Assembly (NCBI GenBank): GCA_030180135.1
Contig: CM058236.1
Coordinates: 54,277,728-54,341,727, forward strand
Reading direction: 5' to 3'
Length of the DNA stretch: 64,000 nucleotides
Source: Orychophragmus violaceus
Taxonomy: Eukaryota > Streptophyta > Magnoliopsida > Brassicales > Brassicaceae
Below the pieces are notes generated by a model that saw only the letters and a program-made list of their open reading frames with translations, ran no database searches and was not told where the DNA came from. Within the stretch, counting starts at the first letter, position 1; every line of letters begins with the position of its first letter. Both the position numbers and the translations under genes were made by a program. Positions 43,228 to 57,351 of this stretch are shown here, piece by piece.

Positions 43228-43872
43228 TAGGCTTGTGCGTTTGCGGATACGAGTCGGATAATGGCGAATAAAGGTTGGGTAAGGGTATTTTAGGTATCAA
43301 AAATCACTACCTGAAGTGTATTCTTAAAAACGGGTCGGGTAGTAATGGATAAGGGTCGGATAAGGGTCGGTTTGGGTAGTTAAAATCATTACCCGTTTAC
43401 TACCTGAACTCTAAATATTACGGATAATGTTCAGGTATTTCGGGTGTAGTTAAAATCATTACCCGTTTACTACCCGAACTCTAAATATTACGGATAATGT
43501 TCGGGTATTTCGGGTAACCGAACTCTTTTAAAAATTTTTATAAAAATTTATAATTAAATAAATTAATGAAATAACAATAATAACAAAAATAAATAAACTT
43601 ATATATCTAACAATATAAATATTACATTTTCTCATTAAATAATTTTTTATTTATTATACAATTTTATTTATATTTATATACTTTTATAAAAAGTTAAATT
43701 TTAACTGCTTAAACGGATATTTCGGATAGTTCGAGTAATACCTGACCCTTATCCGGAAAAAAAATTTCACTACCCAAACAAGTTATTTCAATATCGAATA
43801 AAGTTAAATGTCAGATAATTCGAGTCATACAAGGGTCGGGTCGGAATACCTGACCTTAAATGCTCACGCCTA
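43228..43872. mobile_element. hAT-type MITE 2, complete, copy 2
   Basis: 645 bp from TAGGCTTGTGCG to TGCTCACGCCTA, with 8-bp target duplications GTTATGAG (43220-43227) and GTTCTGAG (43873-43880), 7 of 8 matching. It proves that the right end was present before copy 1 lost it. Confidence 0.82.
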
Positions 43873-43880
43873 GTTCTGAG

Positions 43881-44892
43881 ATACTCCATAAGCTACACAC
43901 AAAAAAAAACTTTCGTTTTGACCTTGTTCTCCCGAGCCCAAACTTATATAACATTGGGGAGAGTGTTGTTTAAGTGTTGGGGAGGTAGTTACTAACATAC
44001 CGATTTCTGTTTTCTTAGAGTCAGTTGAGTCATTTTATTGAGTCAAAACCTTTGTGGGAAATTATGATTTTTCGAGGAACTACCACATCTGCAGGAACCT
44101 AAGTGACCATTGGAACAAGCTTGACATGCATCTGAGACTAATAAAAAATCCCAACACGAATCAACCTACTGAGGACACCCATATCCTTTTGGGTATTCAG
44201 AGGATCCAATACTGGCTTCACACCTAACCTGACTTAATTTTCTCACTCAGGGGCTGGGTATACTTTGGATTGGATTCCTCCTTCAGTTCTGAAAGACTTG
44301 TCTGTGTGAGTACGGTTTCCCTCTCTCTTCCCTTCAAGATTATAAAAAAATGAATACTCTAAGGATTAACTAGTAGCTTCGAAGTGATCACGGAAGTGGT
44401 AGAGACCCCTATTATCTCATGTGTTTCATGGAAACATGTCCAATGAAACACCTCAAATAAAAAGGGAAGAACAGCTGATAGAAAAAAAAAAATGATACCC
44501 AGTGGGAAAAAATCAGCCTCTGAAGCGAGAAAAGAGAGATTAAAGGAACTAGAAGTAAGAAAGTCTGTGTGACCAGGTTCTGACAGAGTAAGAATTCATG
44601 TGCCCTCTGATCGATATTCCCTCGGTGAGACCGCACTTAATATTATAGAAGTAAGAATGGTGAATTTAGATTTCTCATATGGATTGTGGAGTTTACTTGG
44701 GGCAGTTGCTAAGTGTGGGGGAAGTACATAGTGTTCTGGATCTTGTCAGGTACGTTTTTCATGTGGCTTTACTATGGTGCTTGTTGATGTTGTGTTCTAA
44801 CGAAGAAATGAGTTTCTGTGTTTTCAAACCTCTTTTCAGACTTTGGTTTTATGTTTTCTTGAGGGCAAGCAAAGACTAAGTGTGGGGGGAGT
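43881..44892. other. Spacer and Gypsy-like internal remnant, copy 2
   Basis: 43881-44000 is DNA missing from copy 1. From about 44000 onward it matches 7396-8287, including both AAGTGTGGGGG tracts. No gene seen. Confidence 0.5.
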
Positions 44893-46262
44893 TGATTATA
44901 TGTTTTTAAGCTATGATATAAGTCTTAATCTTGACTCTATTAGATGTTTTCGAGTCTTTCTAGAGTCTTTACATGTTTGGACACGATTGGAGTAATTCTA
45001 CAACATACATGGATTTCACGGAGTTTACTGGATGCGTCTGCACCAGGTGTCGGTCAACACCATTTTGGTGTCGGTCGATATGATATACCATGGATTTTAG
45101 GGTTTTTAACCATGGTAAATATCTTATTTATCGAGTCTTATGTTATGTTTTGGAGTCTTTTTAGTATGTTTACAGGTCTAGGTATGTTTGGAGCGGAATT
45201 GGAGATTATGGAGCATTTTGGAGCATTTTGGAGTATTGACCCGAGAGATAGAGTTCACTGTCGATATTTGATACATGTGTCGATCGATTCACCTTTGGCA
45301 TCGATCGATGCAGACGCGTTATGGACTTCTCTCGGCGGTTTAATGAGAAGAATATGGAAATTGCACAAAAGCCCAGAAGTTCCTTATAATTACAAAGAAG
45401 CCCCAGCCGACTTTAGACCATTATATTAGGGTTTTTAAGCCATTGTTTAGGCTACGCTTTACTTACGATTTATTCTATTTTTCAAAGAGAGTTAGGGGCT
45501 GATCCTGCTCTCGAAAGAGAGAGGATTTCGAACCCCAGTTCTTTATTTGATTTTATGATAATTGGTTTTCTATTCATGATGTTTTCTGTTCCGATGAACA
45601 TGTCTGAGTAGATTACCTGTTAAGTTTAGGGATTCTCATTAGGGATTTCATGGAATTATAGTTTAATAGATCTGTAGGGATTCATACTTGTTAGTTCTTC
45701 ATCTAGGATTGTTCTTACTGCTTAATCTGAATTAGCTACCCAGATTTATGATGTTAGGTTGATTGATACAACGACAGTTGGTTAATTAGCTAGAAAGAAC
45801 CTAGATGAGCAATTTAATTACTCGCAAAGGAATTTGGTTTAATTAGATTGTGAACATATCGAACTTGGAATTAAGGCTGGTTTAATCTGTTAGTAATTGC
45901 AAAGGAATTTGGATTGTTGCACTTAGACTTAGAGAATTCTTGCAACGACAATTGGTTAATTCTATATCTGTGTTTGAGTTCTAGAATAGTTCTTAATTAG
46001 ATCCCGATTGATTGATTAGTTTATGTTCCTGATTTCCTGAGAACTCCCTAGACTTAACGCTTTGCCTCCTTGCTTACAAACTCGCCTGATTTACTTTTCT
46101 GCTTCGCTTTAGTTTCTCATTACAATTTGCTTTCTCCTAGTTTAATCTTAATAGTTCTAAATCTATCGTTGACCGGAGTCCCTGTGGATTCGATACCCTA
46201 AGTACTACAACTACATCACTGTGCACTTGCAGTTAGTATAGGGATTAAAACTAGACCTATCA
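44893..46262 (+). repeat. Gypsy-like LTR, copy 2
   Basis: Counterpart of 8288-9687 with a 29-bp deletion near 44990. Palindrome-like motifs are conserved; one is closer to consensus (CATCGATCGATGC near 45300). Confidence 0.55.
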
Positions 46263-46274
46263 CGATACCACAAA

Positions 46275-47215
46275 AGAACAAAAATCATGCGCGTCAAAAT
46301 AAGAGATTTTGGAGATTTGCAAGATTAACCCAAAAGTTTCTCATATTTACAAGAAGATCCAAATCGTGTTTAGACTATTAGTTAGGTTTTGAGCCACTGT
46401 TTAGGCTACACTTTCATACTTTGAGTTTTAGAGAGATTAAAGCTTTTTGGGACTGATCTTATACCTTGAGAGAGAAGACTTTGAACCCATGTTTCTTTAT
46501 CTCTTTTATTATATTGAGTATTATATTAATCATGTCTATTATTATGATTGTCATGTCTGAGTAGTTTACTTGTTAGGTTTAGGGATTCTCGTTAGGGATT
46601 TTATGGAATTATAGATTGATTGTTTAATTGGGATTCATAACTTCTAGTTCTTCATCTAGGTTGATCTTAACTCTTAATCTGAAATGGCCACTTAGATTAT
46701 TGATATTAGGTTGATTAGCGCAGCGAGTGTTGGTTAATTAGCTAGAAAAAAAACTAGGTGAGCAATTTTTCTATTCACAAAGAGATATGGTTTAGGGAAA
46801 TTGTGAACGAACGAACCTGAGATTAATGCTTTTTTACAACGCTAGGATTGCAAAGAGATTTGGATTTCTAGGTTGCTAGACATACATAATATTCCCAATG
46901 AGAGTTGGTTTGTTATATTCTTGTGTTTCGAGTTCTATAGAACGTTGGCAATCTGAATTCATGATTGATTGATTGATTTATATTCCTGATTTCCTGACAA
47001 GTTCCTGAACCTGACGCTTTCTCATCTCGATCTTACACTTGTATACTTTCCCGCGTTGCAATTTTCATTCACTACATTCTGCTTAACGTAATTTGATAAC
47101 GAATAATCTATTGAGTAATCTGAAGCCCTTTGTTTGATACCCTAAACAATACAATCGATACATTGTGCATTTGCAGTTGATTCGTAGGGAAAACTTAGAC
47201 ATATTAATTCTACCT
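46275..47215 (+). repeat. Second Gypsy-like LTR remnant, copy 2
   Basis: Counterpart of 9700-10640. Confidence 0.58.
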
Positions 47216-47258
47216 CATTTCTATGCTCTTACTCAATGCCAATTTGCTAAAAGAAATT

Positions 47259-48690
47259 CACTACAAGAAAATTGGGCCATAGCTACGGATTATTTCGTAG
47301 CTATGGCCCAAAATCCGTAGCTAATTTTTCATTAGCTACGGATAGCTACGAACGTTATCCCCGCCTAAACGCTCGTAGCAAATGAGAATCCGTAGCTATC
47401 CGCAGCAAGCTTGCTGCGGCATAGCTACGAACAGTTTCGTAGCTATTTGCTACGGATAGCTACGACCCGTATTCATAGCTACACTAGCTACGAATATCTG
47501 CGAATCAAATCGTAGCTATATATCTACGAATTCATACGATTTTTGTCGTAGCTAATTTAAAATGAAAATTAAAAAAAATATAAATAAAATTATTTAATTA
47601 AATTTAATATTTATAATAAAATTAAATTACAATAAATAATTAAAATTTATTTTTATCAAAATTATTAAACTTTACAAAAAAACAATTAAATAAATAAACA
47701 TAACAAACAAAGAAAAAGAAAATAGCAAAGCTCGATGAGAGCTCGGATCGACTCGCCGTCACCGATTGTGGCAGCTCCGGTGACGAGGCCGCCGTCGGCA
47801 CCACGGTCTTCCTCTTCTCTCTCCCGGCCATCGTCTTCTCTCTATCAGCTTGGTCAGATCGCATCTCTTAACTGCACGCCGTGTTTATCCGGCAAGCTAC
47901 CACCACCGGCTTCGTCTTCACCACCACCGGCTTCGTCACCACCACACTGGCTTCGTCTTCGACTTCTCTCTCTATCTCAACACCTGAAACTCACGACGCA
48001 GCCGCCAACACCATCTCCTCTCCCTCCCCTTGGCCGGATAACGTGGAGAAGAACCTTCGCCGATCTTCGATAGCCTTGCCGGATCTTCGTCTTGCACCGA
48101 GGATGACACCGTGAGGATGAGGACACGATTGAAGAAGATTGGTGGTGAGGAGCTGAGGTGCTGAGATGGGTGGATGAAGAAACCGATTGAAGAAGATGAA
48201 GAAAGAGGTGAAGACACGGTTTTCAGATCTGCAAGTTGTTCTCTTTCTTTCTTTTTTTTAATTCATAATAAAATGTATAAATGTTTAATATTAGATTTTG
48301 ATATGTTATAGGAATTGAAATTTTGTTAATTAGAGTTTTATTTATACTTCATATTTTTGTTTAGGGTTTAGGGTTTCAATGGCTACGGATATATTTGTAG
48401 CTATACAATATATATAGCTGCGAATAGTTACGAACTTTTTCGTAGCTCATTAGCTACGATAAATGACGTAGCTAATCGTAGCTATTGTTTGCTACGACTT
48501 ATTCGTAGCTATTCATAGTTATATAACTACGGATAGCTACGACCCATGTCCGTAGCTAAAATAGCTATAAATAGCTACGGATAGCTACGACCTTGCTACG
48601 ATTTGAATTCGTAGCTAATCCGTAGCAATCCGTAGCTGAAAAAATTAGCTACGGGAAAATCCGTAGCTAAATACAGTTTTTCTTGTAGTG
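47259..48690. mobile_element. Non-autonomous CACTA element, copy 2
   Basis: Same termini, ATT target duplication (47256-47258, 48691-48693) and CGTAGCTA arrays as copy 1. Some motif positions are intact here but mutated in copy 1 (for example GACGTAGCTAATCG near 48465) and the reverse also occurs. Confidence 0.88.
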
Positions 48691-51600
48691 ATTGCTCAGT
48701 CCGCATAACGAGGCTAAGTTTATTGGATTACGATCATTCTTTTCTTCATAGGGAATAATTCATCAAACATCATGTTTTCTGATTTCTATCAGTTATCTCG
48801 TTTTCTCCTTTTCTTCTATTTATGGTTTTTTAGTTGTGAAAAGATGGTGACCAAAGATGAAAAAAAAAAAAAAAGATGGTGACCAAAGATGAAACAACAA
48901 ACTCGTATTTTATCTCTAAAATAATGTAGTGGGTAATAGTAATTTTAAATTAATTAATTAATTTATATTATTAAAATAGAAACATAAAATTGAATATGCC
49001 ATTAATTTTTAATTTATTTATAATAGTACCTTGTTAATTTAAATTCCAAATAATTTCGAAAATGATAAATACAAGGAAATTTGATTATTACCATTTAATT
49101 TTGGATAAATCTTTATAAACTAAATGTCAAATTATTTTGAAAGATAATTATGGTTAAGATATTTATTGTTAAGATATTTTGGTTACCTATAATATATTTG
49201 CTTTCAAAAATTAATTAATTAAAAACTTACTAATGATAATAGTAAATGATATTTATTTTTAAAAAATACAATATATAAATATTTATATAAATAAAATATT
49301 AACTGGCACAACCAAAATAAAAAGTATTTAAGATATCAATTAATAGTATCCAACTTTAGAAAGTTTTTCATTAATTAATATTTAAAAATATTACTATCAT
49401 AAATGTGATTTACATATTAATTAATCAAAATATAATTTTACATATGTATTTAATTTTAATTAATTAAATAAGTTATTATTATATTTTAAAATAAAAGAAA
49501 ATTCCACTTTAAAGTAAATCATTTTTCTTATTAATAGTAGAGAATATTTTATATATAGTTTTCTCTATATTAGTTAAAAGCAACAAAATAAATAAAATTT
49601 ATTTTATAAATTATTTAGTTTTTACCCAGTTTTAGAAAAATAAATTTTAACCCAATCATTATTTATTTATCCAAATTCATTAAAATTTCAAAAACAAAGC
49701 AAACCGATTTTAAAAATTTATTTATTTATTACAACTAATATATTAGAAAAATTAACTCAAAAGAAATATAATATTTCTATATTATTATTCTTAATTTCGT
49801 TGCCATTAATTTTATTGTCATTACTTTAAAATTCAAAAATATATAAACAATAAATCTACTTAACATATTCAGTATGAAATAAGTATTATTATATTCTTAA
49901 AATCTCATTTGTTTTGTAAATTATATCAAACATGTTAACAAATCACATAAGACCAAAAAAAGAAAAAGACGTGAAAGCATAAAATATATAGTCTATTTAT
50001 GGTTTAAATAAATTTGAAATTATTTAATATATTTATATAACATAATATATATATTGCTTAAATTGTTGTCGAAATATCATTAACATTAGTCGGAACAAGA
50101 AATTTGGTACAACACATGCAGTTACATCTTATTATATTCACCGTGGGACAAGTGTGTATCAAATAAATTGAAAACCAATAAATTATGGGTTATGAGGATG
50201 ATAATTTTGGATATGGCGTGTGGGTGCGTTCTTCTGTTTTTGGCGAAGTGGATTGTCGGGAACCACAATTATTAATAATTAAGTTATAAATATTTAAATA
50301 ATTTTATACTGAAATATAGTAATAATTTTTTTTTGTTTAATAAAAATTATTTAATTTAAATAATATTTAATTTATATTATAGAAAATGTTTTTAACTAAA
50401 ACATATATAAAAAAATAATTTTATGAGTGTTTAAAAATATTTGTGGATCTCGCGAGTTATCTACAAATTTAGGCGGGACTTGTGCGTATATAATGTTTTT
50501 CACGGATTATGCGAGACATGTTTTGTTGATAAAAAATAATTTGTAGATCGTAGCAGGTGGATCAAACATTTTATGAAACACTCAACTATAAATTTGAAAA
50601 TCGAAATCCAAAGAATGAATATTTTATTAAAATATGTTTTATAAGAAAAAAATTATCTCGTGCTGATGCATTGGTCAGAATCTAGTATAAGATTGTATAA
50701 AATTTGCAAGGATCTAGTTAATATAAAATATGTATTTTTTGTTTGCTAAAAACACAAATATATTTATTACCCTTTTAAAAACGCTAGAGAAACGAAATAT
50801 TTTAGTCATATAATACATTTGCTAGATTTTGACCCGCCGATCGGCGGGTATAATTTTGTTTTGATGCTCATAGTTTCTTTTGTTTATTTTTATTTTTATT
50901 TGTTTTCTTATACCATGTTTTATTTGACGAATGATATCGGAAATGAATAACGCAATATCTTATTATATATTTTGGTTCATGCTGAACACGGGGTATTATT
51001 TAGATAGATTTTTCTTTCAAGATCGTTTTCTTGATCAATATTTTATTTGACCTGTGATATCGAAAATATATGACACACGCTTTCACTATATATTTTGAAC
51101 CGTGCAACACAAAGTACTATATATGTGATTTTTTCGAAATTATTTTTTTGACCCATGTTTATTTGACATGTAATCTCAAAAATGAATATAACAATCTTTT
51201 ACTATTTATTTTGATTTGGGTAGTACTTAGATGATTTTTTTTTAACCTCTGTTTAATTTGAGTTATGATCTCGAAAATGAATTGCACAATCTTTCACTAT
51301 ATATTTTGGTCCATGTTTAGTGCGGATTATTAGTTAGATGATTTTCATTTCTTTTTTTGTTTCAAAATCGTTTTTTTTACCCGTTTGTTATTTGATCCGT
51401 GATTCAAAAAATGAATGACACACCCTCTCAATATATATTTTGATATGCGCTCAACTTGTGTATTAGTTAGATCATTTTCTTGATTTGTGATTTATTTGAC
51501 ATGTGATCTCAAAAATGAATGAAACACTTTTTCACTATATATTTTGAACCACGTTCAGCTCGGTATTAGTTATGATTTTAATTATTTTTAGTTTAGGCAT

Positions 51601-52809
51601 TTCGTTAGTTTAACAATTTTTATTTGTTTTATTCAATATTTTATATTTATTTTAATTATTTACATTTTCTGAATAAAAATATTTTATCTAATTTTTATAT
51701 TTACAAATTTATTTTGAATTTATATTGCTTGGATTTTTTTCCATTATAATTATATATTTTAAATATCTTTTTCCGTTAAATGTTATCTTTTTTTATCAAC
51801 CATTTATATTTATCTAAATCTTGAGTTTATTTTTTTTTGTTTATATTTATGATTTTATAAACTTTTTTAGATGGGTTTTATGATGCATTAGATTATTTAT
51901 GTGCAGAATGTAATTATATAAATAATAATAATGTTGCAATCAATACTATTTAATTTTAAATATAAATAATAATTGTTATAAATAAATTATTATAAACATA
52001 GATACTTAATAATATTAATAAATAACTTGAAATGCCTAAACTAAAAAAACAATTACTAAATAATTTTAATTGTTCATCAAATATTATCTAAAAATTCATT
52101 ACTAAATAGTTATGTTTAGGTTTGTTTATAATTCTTTATTTTTTAACTCTAATAAAATATACAAAATATAAATTTTTATATTTTACTATATATTTTCTAT
52201 GATTGAATCTAATATTTCACACCTATAAAAAAAATATTGTATAATTTATTTAGTAATTTTTTTATTTTTTGGATTTTGATTTCTAAAATTTTATTTGAGT
52301 TAGATAGAAATTTCAGACCGGCCTGTTTAGACCCGTTTATATTGAAAATCTATTTAGACTTGTCTGTTTAAACAAGTTAGACAGATCCACTTTCCATGAC
52401 ATGTTACATTTGTAATAAACATTTGAAGGACTACTCAACAGAAGCTTCATCTGCTTCCTTGTTCCAATTTAATCACCTGGAGCCAAATACTTAAGCTTTA
52501 GCAATTGAATTAAAGACCAATAATCATACATATGCTAGAACATCTAATACCAGTTGTTGTCTCTAGACAACAAAACTATTCTAATGGCTACGCCTCAAGA
52601 TTCCTTACAATCCAAGATTGTTTATGCTCTGTTCGCTATGACAAGTGCTCACAGAGAGGCAACGTGAAGAAACTCAAAGGCTCCTCATGAAACTCAATAT
52701 CAAAAACTCAGAATATAACATTACATGGAATAAAGTAAGCAATTTTATGCAAATCCAGAATCAGCAAACTGTTCCTTTCCAATTCTAACACTTAAATAGC
52801 CACTACAAT
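48691..52809. other. AT-rich tract, copy 2
   Basis: Counterpart of 12115-16249: poly(A) flanked by direct repeats (48840-48895), Helitron-like ends at about 50656-50685 and 50822-50849, and the minisatellite at about 50895-51570. No gene seen. Confidence 0.6.
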
Positions 52810-53040
52810 TCAACAACATCCATACATAACATTGCTCAACCTAGAAGATTGTGCTACCACCATAATCCAAAAAATCAAAGCTAAGATAAATCTAGCTGCC
52901 TTCAAGAATTCAAGAAGTATACCTAATGGGGTCACTCCGGGCTTCAAATCTCTATGAATGACGCTGTGCTTGTGGCAGAGTTTCACAATCTCCATGATTG
53001 TCTTGGTGACCCCAGCGGCGAACTTAACATGGTCATTTCA
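52810..53040 (-). pseudogene. CDPK fragment, copy 2
   Basis: Identical reading to copy 1 (MEIVKLCHKHSVIHRDLKP), with one substitution outside the kinase-like part. Confidence 0.7.
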
Positions 53041-54023
53041 ATCCATACTGAATCAATATAAAGAATCCACACGCAAACAAAATGTTCTCCAAAAGTTAAA
53101 GCCATATATCAAAGCGGAATGCTTAATATGGAATGAACAAAAAACTCATCCTCAGAAATTTCATATAGCACCATGCTCGTGTGGTCTGAAGCATTAAATC
53201 AGCTTAAACAGACTATGATTTTCTTAGATGCCAAGCCAAGTATAACATCAAACTGGTTATACTTGAATCAAATAAAGATGTACTTTTACAAATCTCAGAC
53301 GCCAACGGACTGAAATCTCCAATAGTAGAGGAGAGACAAAACCGATGTTCAGTTATCTATGTCAAAAATACTGAGAAAACGGATTTAAAAGTGAAAGCAG
53401 AGCAATTCAGAGAACTTTGAAGGTATAAATATAATCCACGTGAAAATTGATTTCAGAGGCTATTTTTATTCTCATCATCATGATCTGCTTTCTTCCAATA
53501 CCAATACCAGTAACCAAACACACATAAAATTCAACCCCAATGAATTAAATCCAACAGCATAATATGTGAATACATATTGGCCAATACGCATAATCTGAGG
53601 AAGTTCAGCCATTGAATATCCCTAGAGATGAAAACAAAAAAAGCGAAAGTGCCAATATATTGTACCAATTGAGTAACAATTTGTTCCTTGCATCTATATA
53701 CTCTAAGATGTAAGGGGCTATACGGTGCTGACCCAAAGAAAAAAAAAAACCAAACTTTCTTCACATAAGAACCGAGGAGGACAAAACAAATAAATCAACA
53801 ACCTTTGCAAGACGATCCTAATCCTATGTAGTAAAGATCCTTAAATCGATAAATGATATTTTACTAATCAGAAAATTTGTTGAGAATGATGCTAGTCGCG
53901 GCTGTATGGATTAGAGATTCATGGAAGAAGCGTTTAATAAGAAGAAACAACTGGGTGGGTAGGTTAACACGTAAGACTTCTTGGGGAAGACTTGTTTTTT
54001 TTTTGTTTTCTTTTATTAAGAAA
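53041..54023. other. Spacer before Helitron, copy 2
   Basis: Counterpart of 16481-17461; no recognisable gene. Confidence 0.4.
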
Positions 54024-54821
54024 CTAGATTCTGGCCCGTGCGTTGCACGGGCATTGTATTTCAGTACATTTTTTTCAATTAACGTTCAAATGTAAGACAA
54101 AGCAATACATTAATATGAAAGATTATATAGTTTATATTAATAATGTGTTTAGAGTTTTGTTTTAGCTAAAATATAAAGTAACATTATTTTAGTACAAATA
54201 AGTACTACTTGCAACAACGTAAAAAACATTTCTGAAAGACACGACAGTAAAAGAAAAGTAATACATTTGGATATATCTAGTGTAGAGTATGCAAAGGATA
54301 CAAAAGAGAAGAACATATATGTGAAGTTTTGAGCTCAGCAACTACTTGCAACAATGTGTAAAGAACATTTTGAATGGAAGAAAGCATCGGCAGGAACAGA
54401 GTGGAAAAAAAGATAGATATGCTCGTAAAAACAGAGGAACGATAGGAAACATAATCAAATTTAAATTTTTTGAGGGTTGCCTAATTTTTTTTTTAGTCGA
54501 ACTATATAAAAATAATAATTATCAAAATTAAGTTATTTTCTTTATAAGCAAAACTACATGTAAATTAGATGATATCAATAAATTAATCCAGATGTTATCA
54601 AATATTAGTATTTGAAAGTGTCAAATTGTTATCATAGTTATTTTATTATAGTTAAATGGTTATATAAAAAATTTAGGTGGGATAAACAACTCATAAAAAC
54701 AAAGAAAACACAATCAGTATTATCATAGTAATAATTCTTTTTTGACAAAGCTTTAAAAATCAAAAATGTTGCTAAACGTAAAGATAGATAAATGAAAACT
54801 TAGGTAGATAACTGAACATTT

Positions 54822-55517
54822 TTACATCCGAGCTCCCATGTCGTCTCATGGTACAACTCTGTCTGGTTTCCAGAACGCATTCCGAAGCATGCTTTTATTG
54901 TTTGGATTATGTTGCGTGAACGCTTGACAACACGGGACAGACTCATTCGCTGGGGTTTGCAAGTCCCAGCCTCCTGCTTGCTGTGTGATGTAATGGCGGA
55001 AACAAAGGATCACATATTCTTTGATTGTATATTCTCGGCCGAGGTATGGAATTCATTGCTCCAATCTTCGAACCTAGTTGTGCCAAATCAGTTTGATGAT
55101 ATCGTTGCTTGGCTACCTCATTCGTCTACAAACCGGAAGCTCAAAGTCATTTGTAAGCTAGTCTTTCAGGCTGCAGTCTATCTTCTTTGGAAAGAAAGGA
55201 ATGCCCGATTACATACTTCCACCACCAAATCTGCATCCGTCATTGTCAAGGAAGTACAACTATTTATGAGAGCAAAGCTAGCAAGTCTTGATCAAGGAAA
55301 TGTCAGTCCCCATACTACGACGAGTCTGGAGAATGGCTCGTATCTTCTAAACTGGTTCAACTTCTTCCAACCCTGAATCTGAAGGTCTCTGTTTCTTACA
55401 TAATGTTGATTATTTCCCGGTTCTCATGAGTTTCATATATTAGCGCTTCCCTTTATTTAGTTGAGTTTACTGCTCTTGTAATAACATTTTATTATTATAT
55501 ATTAATCAAAAAAAAAA
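54822..55517 (+). mobile_element. 5'-truncated LINE, copy 2
   Basis: Same insertion and 11-bp target duplications (54811-54821, 55518-55528) as copy 1. Here the ORF (54909-55376, 155 codons) runs on to NGSYLLNWFNFFQP, a plausible natural LINE C-terminus. The zinc-binding cysteines are in CLLCDVMAETKDHIFFDC. Confidence 0.85.
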
Positions 55518-56830
55518 ACTGAACATTTAAACACAACTTAGATAGATAAATTAAATTAAAAAAGTATAAATAGAAAAGTGATCTAGTAGCATTTGAAATT
55601 TTCTTACCTAGTGAATGGGTATACAGAACAAAAAGTAGAAAATGACTTGTTCCTAAGTGTAATTAGTCAAATTGTGTTCAGATTTTTTAGGGGATAAGAA
55701 ATTTTAAAGCAAGGACAAAAGCAAAATTGTATGTTGATCCGAAAACAAACAAAAATAATATCACCACATTTCTATATGATTATAAAAACACAGAAAAAAT
55801 AAGAAATGCCAACGTTGGTAGTCATTAATCTTTCTGGTTGTCACCTTCTTGTTGCCTTCTAGTTATCACCAGATTTTGATTTTCTTCCCTTTCTTCTTAC
55901 GGTGCTTCTCAGTTCTCAAATTTCTTAGAAGCCTTCCTTGTAAATGTGTTTTAAGGTAAGCCTCTTACTCTCCTCTCCTGAGCTATGACCACCACAACAA
56001 ATAAACATGTTGCAGCAAATCGAGTCCATTTTAAAAATGTTATTAATATCTTTTGTTTACGTTTACCTTTTCACCATACAATATGTAGCTTTTGTTAATA
56101 TCTAGAAAAGAAAAAAGTTATTAGTACGTTAGAATAGAAAATGGTTCATGGTAAAGAAATTCAACACGACACAAATTATGATATGAGCGTTGAAGAGTTT
56201 CACATTTTCAGACTCAGTTACCTGGAGATCACGTAGCAAAACAGTTTCCAAATTCATGCTTTCCTATTATTTAGGATTAATAAATAATAAATATAAATAT
56301 TATACAACAGATTATCAATTTCGAAAATATATATCTGTAAATAAAAAGTTCAAAAAACCATACGGAACTTTAGATAGGCAATGTTGTAGAAAGTAAATCT
56401 TAATGCATCTAAAGTAATTTTATACATTATTTCTTATGAGCCATAATCCTAGATTAATAAATCTTAATTTAAACACATGACATTGTGTAGACAATAAATT
56501 TATAGCAAGAACTAAGAACATCTGAATTGAAGATAAATGGTGGGATGACAAACTTTATATTAAAGAAGCTTCCTCCTGTTTTGATGCATACAAACTCCTG
56601 CAAAAGTAAGGACAACTCATATGGAACCTGCAAGAATTCAGATAACACCATTGGATAAGAAAAAGATGGGAAAACTAAATAAAAGATACCACCATTGGAT
56701 GCAAGAATTAAGATAACATGCCTTTTTGTATACCAAATATTTTAACCAAGATCTCAGAACATCAGAGTGGTTACCAAATAATGTATGGTGAGCATATGTA
56801 AGAATTAAGATAACATGCCTTTTTGTATAC

Positions 56831-57351
56831 CAACTCCCACACTTCCCCAAAGTGTCACTACCCACAATGGCATCTCTGTTGGGTACAATCCTGTTTTTGT
56901 ACCACACCACAACCCATAAGTAAACATATAAGTAAAGGAGAGGATATGTAAGTAACAACTTACCACTTCCAAACTTGATGCAGATGAGAAGTTCTACTAT
57001 GCATATCCCCAGTGACAGCCAACAGAATGATCCCACTTTTTTCACTGGTTTCCTGTCAACAACCAAAACAACCAGTTGTATATATATAAAACCCTATCTC
57101 AACCACCACAAACCAACATCACAGCGGTTAATGGCTATACCGGTCTTGGAGATATGAATTGTATTCCCGAGTTGTCGGTATCGCTATGAGCCACCACAAG
57201 ATCAGCTTATAGATAATCACTGGGTTTCGAGGAGGGATCCACAGGCTAAACTTGAGAAAGAATGTGTTCAGCTCCACTGTTAAGAAAATGATGCAAAGAG
57301 TGAGCACTTGGATAAAACGCCAAGGGCCCTGCAGCGGATGCCACTCGTCTT
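56831..57351 (-). pseudogene. PSS1: PSS1-like terminal exons, copy 2, cut by LTR insertion
   Basis: Exons 56831-56890, 56964-57052 and a truncated 57141-57351 match copy 1 exons. The LTR begins inside the exon, between the GAC and AAA codons of HWDKDEWHP. The upstream exons and the p32 part are not in the window. Confidence 0.85.

Larger units (their letters stand above)
54024..57351 (-). mobile_element. Helitron, copy 2, interrupted by LTR element
   Basis: The 3' hairpin and CTAG end (54024-54052) match copy 1. Homology stops at 57351, exactly where an LTR with TG end begins, so the Helitron is probably split and should resume beyond the window. Confidence 0.8.
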
